From: Aliivibrio sp. 1S175
GTDB lineage: Bacteria > Pseudomonadota > Gammaproteobacteria > Enterobacterales > Vibrionaceae
Length of the DNA stretch: 64,000 nucleotides
NCBI RefSeq assembly: GCF_001690985.1
Contig: NZ_MAJS01000006.1
Coordinates: 206,145-270,144, forward strand
Reading direction: 5' to 3'
A program made the translations under genes and the position numbers. Shown piece after piece: positions 57,568-64,000 of the stretch. The notes under the pieces were generated by a model, which ran no database searches, was not told the origin of the DNA, and saw only the letters and a list, made by a program, of their open reading frames with translations. The first letter of the stretch is position 1. The number at the start of each line of letters is the position of its first letter.

Positions 57568-58005
57568 ATGAAGCTTACACCAGAACGATTTATTGAAATG
57601 GCTTGGTCTATAAACTTAAGTATCATCTCAGCAGATAAAGATCTTTTAGATGTCGATTTTATTGAAAAAACGACCATCCTTGCTGAAAAGGAAGGAATAG
57701 ATGTACTGTATTTGGACTTTTCTAGTTATGAATCGATCGAGCATGTACTGACGAGTACAGAAAATACCGCGTTCTTTGAGGCTATTCAGTCTGCGTCAAA
57801 ACCAACTCTTTTATGGTTTGATAACTGCGATATGTTAGCACCACTGAATTGTGATTTTACTTATAGATTAAGATCTGTTTTAACTACTCGATTTGATGGG
57901 GTGATTCAATCTGTATTTATCGCGAAAAATGAATCTTTAAAGTTAATGTTTACGGATAGTAAAGCCGCGTTTTATCAAAGTTCAATGCGTATTACATGTA
58001 GGTAA
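57568..58005 (+). CDS. Small AAA-like protein lacking a P-loop (cargo)
   Basis: I do not recognise a family with certainty. The 145-residue protein shows a Walker-B-like strand TLLWFDNCDMLAP near residues 85-97 and a sensor-like stretch RLRSVLTTRFDGVIQSVFIA, then KLMFTDSKAAFYQSS. These suggest a STAND/AAA-type module, but no Walker A lies upstream. It may be a degenerate ATPase that binds the neighbouring helicase. Same strand and short spacing (35 bp) suggest it belongs to the operon. Confidence 0.6.
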   Translation: MKLTPERFIEMAWSINLSIISADKDLLDVDFIEKTTILAEKEGIDVLYLDFSSYESIEHVLTSTENTAFFEAIQSASKPTLLWFDNCDMLAPLNCDFTYRLRSVLTTRFDGVIQSVFIAKNESLKLMFTDSKAAFYQSSMRITCR

Positions 58006-58312
58006 GGCGAAATTAGCTTAGCTATGTTCTAAGCTTGTTACGTATTTAAGTACGTTACAGATAATCAACTAGTCGTGATATAAAAAACTCAAGACTTGGC
58101 TCTATTACCTTTTTTATAGCCAGTCACATTAGTAGCCTCGCAATCAATATGTGACTGAAATCAAAATAAATATTGTATGCTATGTGATAAATTTCATTAG
58201 CTTAATTGAAGTTGAATATGTTTGAACGAACACGGTTCAGAATGGAGACTATGGGAACTTCATGTTCACACTCCTGATTCAATATTAGAGACACAATTTA
58301 AAGGTAAATGAT
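58006..58312. other. 307-bp cargo spacer
   Basis: No gene is seen. It holds a possible weak hairpin near 58,038-58,056 (TACGTA and TACGTT elements). It probably contains the promoter of the following gene. Confidence 0.4.
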
Positions 58313-58876
58313 ATGAATGATGAGTTTGAAAGTACACAAAGTGTGTTAGAACGACGTTTTTTAGAGCAAAAAGCAGAGTTTATAAAGAATCATACATTAC
58401 TTTCTTTATCTGAGTTTGCTGATAAATTAAGAATTAAAGGTAAGAAGAGAAGCTTGTCTATTTATCGACTTAGAAAAGAAAAAAAGGTTCTGGCGATTAG
58501 AATTGATGACGAATATTTTTATCCTGATTTCCAACTAAATAATGCAGGAAGTGTTTATTCTGCATTGGAAATAGCAATGCCTCAATTTCCCAAAATACTT
58601 AATGGTTGGGATATCGCTTTTTGGCTAACGAGTTCACAAACCATTGTTCAATATATTCCCGTGTTAGATCTAGATGTTGTTAAAGAAATAGCATTGAACT
58701 TGGATTCTTTAGATGAAATTGCAGAGTTTATTGAAGATAAGATAGATACATCAGGGGTACGGACAGAAATTCCCTTAGATTTGCTAGATAATGGAGAGGT
58801 TCAACTTTTTGCAGAATTTGTGGCGTGGTATTTATGTGATGAGCCTGAAATTACGCTGAAGGTTGTTTGGGAGTAG
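58313..58876 (+). CDS. Antitoxin-like protein (Xre/MbcA/ParS-like C-terminus) without a toxin partner
   Basis: This 187-residue protein has an N-terminal helix-turn-helix-like stretch (LLSLSEFADKLRIKGKKRSLSIYRLRKEKKV, residues 30-60), then RIDDEYFYPDFQLNNAGSVYSALEIAMPQFP and LNGWDIAFWLTSSQ. The latter recalls the toxin-binding domain of MbcA/ParS/Xre antitoxins, where ...PWQIALWFVSPN is usual. No RES-type toxin gene follows. The identification is from pattern only. Confidence 0.55.
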   Translation: MNDEFESTQSVLERRFLEQKAEFIKNHTLLSLSEFADKLRIKGKKRSLSIYRLRKEKKVLAIRIDDEYFYPDFQLNNAGSVYSALEIAMPQFPKILNGWDIAFWLTSSQTIVQYIPVLDLDVVKEIALNLDSLDEIAEFIEDKIDTSGVRTEIPLDLLDNGEVQLFAEFVAWYLCDEPEITLKVVWE

Positions 58877-59391
58877 CTAATATTGTTTAAATTGGCTACG
58901 TGGAATTACTATAATTCATTTCTTCCCCATTGTGCGTTAGTTAACACTTAAGGCCGATAATTATCCCAGAAATTAGAATGGATAAGGTGACTATCAATTA
59001 TAATTGATGATTATTGTTTACTACAAAATTAACTTTCAAAAACCTCTTTTTCTATGGTTTAACTGATTGTTTCGTATAAGTTACCCTGTTCATATTTTCT
59101 TTCTGTACTTTACAGTAAGATACTGATATTTAGTTTAATCCTCGTACAATAATATTCCCACACATCTTTGTGAATCTTGGAGAGAAAAATGAGTTAAGGC
59201 GTTTTGCTACCTAGTAATCTACAAAGCGCTACTCTTCATTAAAAAGCAAGACATGCCTTTCATATTCATCTGATGCAAACTGTAACTTTTAAGTTGTTGA
59301 TTTAATCACAAATAATGGTTGGCGGTTATGTCATAATTTGAAAACTACGACATTCAATTAGTTATTAATTGAAAATTAATGGAAATGAGTA
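58877..59391. other. 515-bp cargo spacer without a gene
   Basis: AT-rich, with no open frame worth calling. A ribosome binding site-like GGAAATGAG precedes the next start. I see no repeat or RNA gene. Confidence 0.45.
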
Positions 59392-62300
59392 ATGACAGAA
59401 GAACAAAAATCTAAATTTTCCCCTAAAGAATTTTTGCAACGTCGTCGCCCTGAAAAATTTTCAGATTCAGTAGTGACAGAAATCGGTATTTTAGAGCGGC
59501 CAGTCTTAGAGCATTTTCTTGCTAAACTAAATACTCGTAACCAAGAACTTCAATTCGAAGATTTCGCTAAAAGGCTTTGCGAAAAAGTGATCTGCCCTAA
59601 CTTACTCGAACAAACTGGCCCTGTCGCTGGTGGTGATGGTAAAACTGATACTCAAACATTTCCGGTATCCGAGCAAAATCAACTTTTGTGGTTTGAAGGT
59701 ATTAATGATTCCTCACATAAAGAACGCTGGGCATTTGCAGTAAGCACCAGAGTCGACTGGAAGGTAAAATGTCGACAAGATGTTATAAAAATACAGCAAA
59801 CAAACCGTGGATATACTCAAGCATTTTGTATAACTAATCAATATGCAAAATCTAACCAACGCTCTGAGCTGGAAGATAGCTTAAAAACAGACACTGGCAT
59901 GGATGTTCGTATTCTTGATATAAGTTGGATTTTAGATCAAATTTATAAGAATAAATTAGAATATTTGGCGATTGAAACTCTATCTATGCCAGTGCAATTT
60001 AAAAGAGAGCGCTGCGTCGGTAACAATGACTATCAAAAACAAAAAGAACTGGATGAAATAACAGAAAATATAAATACAAATGTTAACTCCGCCAAGATCA
60101 CAACGGAGCAAGTCGATTACTTTTTAGATGTTGCAATACTGAGTGCCGAATTAGATAAGCCTATATTTGAAACTCAAGGCATGTTTGATCGCGCAATAAA
60201 AATAGCAAAGAAATTTGGAACCAAACAACAATTACTAGATGCCTATTATCAATACGCATGGAAGGCTCATTTTTGGCTAGAAGATTTTGAAATATTCGAA
60301 GAAAATCTATCTGAGGTATATAACTGCGCACAATCATCTTCTAGTGCGAGTAAATGGGAAAGTGTTGTAACACTAATAACCGTTCACCGCAGTTATGTCA
60401 GATTGAATAAAATAACTCCAACTATTGATATTGAAGTGATTGAGCAAAATACATTAAAGCAATTACATACGATCGCCGACAATGAAACTACTCCAAGTAA
60501 TGCTCTTTTTGCTAAAACTCAATTAGTTATTTTTGAATTAAATAAGATTAAATCCATTGAGGAGTCTGCACCTGCATTTGAAGAACTTTTGGCGATACTC
60601 AAACAAAGTGAACGATTAATCGGCTTTCCTTTCGATAAAATATTCAACTTAGTTAATGGGGTAGATGATGTTTTTGGTGACGTTGAATCGTATGAAAACT
60701 TATTAGATTACCTTACTGAACAGTCTTGTTTGCGAGATGGTGAAGTTAAAAGCGCAATGCTTCAATTAAAACGCGGTATTAAAAGGTTAGATAGCAGGAA
60801 ACCTTATCAAGCTATCAAGTTGGTAGGAAAGTCGTTAACTCTTCTGTACAAAGAAGAGTCAACAGATCAAGTGATTTTAGCGTTAAGGGTGATTTCAACA
60901 GCTTATGGGAATGTTGGGTTACTTTGGGCTTCTAGAGCCTGTATGCTGTTAGCTGCTTCTTTACTTACTGATAAATTTTGGAAGCGAGATGAACTAAATG
61001 CTTGCCAAGTACAAACTTATCACCAACTATGCTGGATTGAACTTAAGTTAGGTAGGCTTGGACATGCGCTAAAATGGTATGAACTCACATTGCTTATTCA
61101 GTCAGGTTTGAATGAAGACATTATCAGTGAAAATGATGTTATTAGTATAGAGGCTTTTATTGGACAATTAATACTTAACAGCAGTTTTGATTTTATTAAA
61201 CGTCTAGAAAACCTCCCTAGTGTACTTGATGGACTTGGTTTATATAACTCCTCTGGAAATTTATTGGTCGCATTAGGGTATTTAGACGAGTTCGAGCAGG
61301 AATATAAAACACCTGTTGATGACCATTTATTCGAATACTTAATAAAAATGCGTGACTTTAATTTCGGAACTACTCCTAGGAAATTAAATATAAATTTAGA
61401 GAGGCGAGCTAAACATTTCTCTCAATTGTTGGGCTGTTGCATTAATATTGATTCTCCGAATAGAGCACCTTTTATTGAATTTTCTGAAGGTATTTTATCA
61501 TTACTAGAAGGTGCATTTGCAACGTGTGCAGTTGACAAATTACATCTAAAAGAAGCTTATCTTTCAATTGAAGTAATTGCTGATGATGAAGATGAGCTGG
61601 AAATACACCATGAATTAGATGACAGCTCAGGCAAACTTCACCTAGAAGTAACTTGTTCTGGATTTGATGAAGAAGCTTTTGATCTTGAAGGGCAAGCCAT
61701 CGTGCAGGCTTGGTTTAAGCAATTGATTTTTGAATTATTACCTGAAATGTTCATGATCCATAATACAAAATCCATTGAACGAATGATCTTTGAAGATGGA
61801 GCGCTAGATAGGTCGATATCTTTCGGTGCTTGTTTTAATGCTTCAAATAATGTTTTAGGGAAAGGTTTAGATACAAAGGTAAAAGATCTCTTTGCTCACA
61901 AGCCGGGTTCAACAAACTACCCTATGCTTCGCACTGAAGCGTGGGATAAGGATTACCCTAAGCCGGAATTAGTTAATTTGCCAACTAATTTAAATAAAGG
62001 TGTTGGGTCTCCACCTGAATCTCTTACTAACCCTGAAAATATTCATCATCAAGATATGTCAATCCAAGGGCTGATCAAACCGAGATTGTGGAGTAAAGCT
62101 AAATGGGCTGGTGTTGGATTCAGTAACTTTCCTGATGACATACCTGGTTTGTATTTGCTCTTTGATAACACTAATGAAGGTTCAGCAGTCTTTTCTGATT
62201 TACTCGATGAAGTTGGCATAAATAACAGAAACAATAGATTAAGGGTAGTTATAGTTAAAGGCATCTCTGTCAATGATGCTGCTCACTACAGGATGATTGT

Positions 62301-62649
62301 TTCTGAAAATATAAATGATGTTAATAATAATAAATTGATGACAATGATAAGTCGCATTAATACTATGACACCAAATAGCAGTGAAAACTTAGAACGTTTC
62401 TTACTTGAGTATGAGAAAAATGGTCGCTGTTATTTTGGTTGCGATGCAATGTTAAGAAATAACGAACGATCGGATGCGCATAGTGGCAAATTGGGTATTG
62501 TTATTAACAATCTATCGGTTCGTTGGGCTTGGGAAATTGGCGAAAATGATTTGGATTGCATGGCTATACAAAGAGACGATGAACCATACATACCAAAACA
62601 CATAGACACAGCACCAGTGATTAAGTTATTGAATCGAAAAAATAGTTAA
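59392..62649 (+). CDS. Large cargo protein: nuclease-like N-terminus and helical-repeat body
   Basis: I do not recognise a named family. The 1085-residue protein has an N-terminal region (residues about 45-190) with GPVAGGDGKTDTQTFPV near residue 76 and WAFAVSTRVDWKVKCRQDVIKI near residue 112, reminiscent of Mrr-type PD-(D/E)xK folds, but the second half-site shows S-T-R instead of E-x-K, so catalysis is doubtful. Residues about 220-650 are helical, TPR-like (for example FDRAIKIAKKFGTKQQLLDAYYQYAWKA). The C-terminus (residues 880-1085) is a mixed region with LWSKAKWAGVGFSNFPDD. It is monocistronic within the transposon and a candidate defence protein. Confidence 0.6.
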   Translation: MTEEQKSKFSPKEFLQRRRPEKFSDSVVTEIGILERPVLEHFLAKLNTRNQELQFEDFAKRLCEKVICPNLLEQTGPVAGGDGKTDTQTFPVSEQNQLLWFEGINDSSHKERWAFAVSTRVDWKVKCRQDVIKIQQTNRGYTQAFCITNQYAKSNQRSELEDSLKTDTGMDVRILDISWILDQIYKNKLEYLAIETLSMPVQFKRERCVGNNDYQKQKELDEITENINTNVNSAKITTEQVDYFLDVAILSAELDKPIFETQGMFDRAIKIAKKFGTKQQLLDAYYQYAWKAHFWLEDFEIFEENLSEVYNCAQSSSSASKWESVVTLITVHRSYVRLNKITPTIDIEVIEQNTLKQLHTIADNETTPSNALFAKTQLVIFELNKIKSIEESAPAFEELLAILKQSERLIGFPFDKIFNLVNGVDDVFGDVESYENLLDYLTEQSCLRDGEVKSAMLQLKRGIKRLDSRKPYQAIKLVGKSLTLLYKEESTDQVILALRVISTAYGNVGLLWASRACMLLAASLLTDKFWKRDELNACQVQTYHQLCWIELKLGRLGHALKWYELTLLIQSGLNEDIISENDVISIEAFIGQLILNSSFDFIKRLENLPSVLDGLGLYNSSGNLLVALGYLDEFEQEYKTPVDDHLFEYLIKMRDFNFGTTPRKLNINLERRAKHFSQLLGCCINIDSPNRAPFIEFSEGILSLLEGAFATCAVDKLHLKEAYLSIEVIADDEDELEIHHELDDSSGKLHLEVTCSGFDEEAFDLEGQAIVQAWFKQLIFELLPEMFMIHNTKSIERMIFEDGALDRSISFGACFNASNNVLGKGLDTKVKDLFAHKPGSTNYPMLRTEAWDKDYPKPELVNLPTNLNKGVGSPPESLTNPENIHHQDMSIQGLIKPRLWSKAKWAGVGFSNFPDDIPGLYLLFDNTNEGSAVFSDLLDEVGINNRNNRLRVVIVKGISVNDAAHYRMIVSENINDVNNNKLMTMISRINTMTPNSSENLERFLLEYEKNGRCYFGCDAMLRNNERSDAHSGKLGIVINNLSVRWAWEIGENDLDCMAIQRDDEPYIPKHIDTAPVIKLLNRKNS

Positions 62650-62872
62650 GTTGTCTTAACTATTTACTTTCTAAGTCGCTATAGGGACATTAGTGAATTA
62701 GGCTTATCTGCCCGATAGCTATATTCACTGTAGTGGTTAATCTATTTAACCACTACAGTGATTACCTTGGATAGTTCCATGAATAAATCTAGTTTAAACT
62801 TTACTACTGAGATTGAAGTCGAAACTCGTTTCTGTCCCAAAATGAGCTAGCACTAATATCTTTTATCTGATG
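62650..62872. other. Spacer with a perfect 15-bp hairpin
   Basis: Between two convergent genes lies the inverted repeat CACTGTAGTGGTTAA / TTAACCACTACAGTG with a 5-nt loop (62,726-62,760). It has no T-run but could be a bidirectional transcription stop or a binding site. Nothing else is seen. Confidence 0.55.
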
Positions 62873-63883
62873 TTAACTCTTACTCAATAGTGAAGATAAA
62901 GACATAGCATCGAGAAACTTAGTTGCAGTAAGGCGTTCATCATCAGTCATTGCGTTTAGATTATACTTTGAATAAGACTCTACCTCTTGAATTGGAATGT
63001 CAGCTACATTCATTTCAAATGGATTTTTCTTCGTTGGGTATTTGTATTTGAAAGTGGCACTTAAAACATCATGAGTTAATGTGTTTTTGTTTTGCTTAAA
63101 GCTTTCTAGCATCGCATCAGAGCAGAAGTTCTTAAGTTGCCTTAGCTCACCCCTACAAATTGAAAACAGTGGAATAGCAAACTCCTTATTGTGTAGTGAT
63201 GGCACCTCATCATATCCCATTCGATTTGCTAGGCCTTTTAGGAATTGAACATATGTTTTCATGTCATTTTTTAATGAAAAATATTCTATTTGTGTTTTCC
63301 ATGCTAAGCGAGATCCCCATTGAGGTTCTTCAGAAATAATATCTGCATAGGGCATACCAACTAACACAATTGATACTCTAGCTTCTTCACTAATGTATTT
63401 AAGCGTGTTAGCGACATTCTGACGTTCTTTAGCACTTGAAAATTCGATGAGTTCTTGAAATTCATTAATAATAATGAGTTCTGTTTTTTTACGCTGTAAA
63501 GCTCGAACTACTCCTTCAGCGAGAGCGATCTCAGATCGCTTTGCTCTTCTCGAACCTGAAGGTGATTGTCCTAAGTCAGTTAACAATTGATACATGGTTT
63601 GTTCGTTATTCACTCTACGTGGGATACGTGTATGTAAAACGGGTAATGAACTGAGTGCGGAAAAATTTGATGGCGGTTGTTGTAACAGGTAGTTATTAAT
63701 GAGTGCTGATTTTCCTGAGCCAGTATCACCAAGTAAGAGCATACATTGCGGTTCTGCACCTAAACCTTGATTCATTCGTAAATCATCAAAAATAGAGTAG
63801 ATATGAGTAATTATTGGATACTCAATAAAGCATTGATTAAAGCTGATGAGTTGCTCTTTTTGAGTTGAAGATAAAGTGTGCAT
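62873..63883 (-). CDS. tnsC: Transposition regulator ATPase TnsC (CAST type)
   Basis: TnsC is the AAA+ ATPase that passes target information from TniQ-Cascade to the TnsA-TnsB transposase. The 336-residue protein has Walker A LLGDTGSGKSALINN near residues 46-60, Walker B ELIIINEFQEL near residue 135, a sensor-like IVLVGMPYADIISEEPQWGSRL near residues 170-191, and a C-terminal helical part. I chose the ATG at 63,883 over the TTG just before it; its A is the last base of the tnsB stop. The length fits I-F3 TnsC (about 330 residues). Confidence 0.93.
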   Translation of the reverse strand: MHTLSSTQKEQLISFNQCFIEYPIITHIYSIFDDLRMNQGLGAEPQCMLLLGDTGSGKSALINNYLLQQPPSNFSALSSLPVLHTRIPRRVNNEQTMYQLLTDLGQSPSGSRRAKRSEIALAEGVVRALQRKKTELIIINEFQELIEFSSAKERQNVANTLKYISEEARVSIVLVGMPYADIISEEPQWGSRLAWKTQIEYFSLKNDMKTYVQFLKGLANRMGYDEVPSLHNKEFAIPLFSICRGELRQLKNFCSDAMLESFKQNKNTLTHDVLSATFKYKYPTKKNPFEMNVADIPIQEVESYSKYNLNAMTDDERLTATKFLDAMSLSSLLSKS

Positions 63884-64000
63884 CAAAATCCCTCTAAATC
63901 ATCAAATTGTTCATCCCACCCATTCAAAACATCATGTTCATTTTTGGTATCGCTTTGCTCATTAGGTATTTGAATCGATTTTTGAGTATGACTACCAATA
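63883..64000 (-). CDS. tnsB: Transposase TnsB, C-terminal tail (5' part outside window)
   Basis: Only the last 38 codons are present, ending in LNGWDEQFDDLEGF and a stop that shares one base with the tnsC ATG. The low-complexity acidic tail fits the TnsB C-terminal hook that contacts TnsC. The assignment rests on position just upstream of tnsC and on the coupled TGATG; the catalytic DDE domain lies outside the window. Confidence 0.82.
   Translation of the reverse strand, partial: IGSHTQKSIQIPNEQSDTKNEHDVLNGWDEQFDDLEGF

Larger units (their letters stand above)
43918..64000. mobile_element. Tn7-like CRISPR-associated transposon, type I-F3 (partial, runs past the right edge)
   Basis: The element includes tnsB (3' end), tnsC, cargo, xre, tniQ, cas8-5, cas7, cas6 and a mini CRISPR array, all transposition and CRISPR genes on the minus strand, plus RADAR between the array and the end. 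There is no cas1, cas2 or cas3, as in I-F3 systems that guide transposition. The left boundary is placed near 43,920 from three TnsB-like repeats just inside it; the exact terminal triplet is not certain. tnsA, most of tnsB and the other end lie beyond 64,000. Confidence 0.92.

Noticed and set aside
58935-58975. attC-like recombination site (GCGTTAGTTAACACTTAAGG region)
   Set aside because: The inverse core and paired arms needed for an integron site are not visible.

Overview
The window looks like chromosomal DNA of a marine gammaproteobacterium of the Vibrionaceae, most likely an Aliivibrio (AT-rich, with Vibrionaceae-type gene order: moaACDE, cmoBA, aspS, ruvCAB, cydABX-ybgE-ybgC-tolQRAB-pal-cpoB, nadA, a GH18 chitinase). 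The genus is inferred from gene content and base composition only.

Bases 1-43,900 are ordinary chromosome. The order is: the 3' part of moaA and moaC-D-E; a minus-strand group encoding an ATP-grasp ligase, an inactive-transglutaminase membrane protein and a retropepsin-like lipoprotein; cmoB-cmoA; aspS; ruvC-ruvA-ruvB; the cytochrome bd and Tol-Pal gene train; nadA; an AraC-type regulator next to an HlyD/DUF2955/AI-2E/K+-channel group; alaE; a serine tRNA; a second HflX-type GTPase; MFS and DMT transporters; two small lipoproteins; a Cache-GGDEF-EAL protein; a large secreted chitinase; and a degenerate MSHA-like pilin.

From about 43,920 to the right edge lies a Tn7-like CRISPR-associated transposon (CAST, type I-F3). 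The minus strand carries the 3' end of tnsB, then tnsC, a cargo block, an Xre regulator, tniQ, a cas8-cas5 fusion, cas7, cas6 and a very short CRISPR array. There is no cas1, cas2 or cas3, as expected for a system that directs insertion instead of cutting. The array has two near-canonical 28-bp repeats 60 bp apart, then a short 19-20 nt guide and a degenerate third repeat that keeps its hairpin. The short guide agrees with the conserved 4.5S RNA (ffs) core at every position except 6, 12 and 18. That is the every-sixth-base pattern expected of a type I effector, so I read it as the homing guide to an ffs attachment site. The ffs end is expected beyond the right edge, next to tnsA. The opposite end carries three 22-bp TnsB-like sites at 43,929-44,028.

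Cargo: between the array and the left end sits a complete two-gene RADAR phage-defence system (rdrA ATPase, rdrB adenosine deaminase). Between xre and tnsC there is a winged-helix/SF2-helicase/AAA-like module, an antitoxin-like protein and a 1085-residue protein with a nuclease-like N-terminus and helical repeats. Three matching palindromes (consensus wACTkAG-N5-CTAAGTT) lie upstream of xre, of the divergent helicase module and of tniQ. This suggests that one Xre repressor controls the regulator, the targeting operon and part of the cargo.
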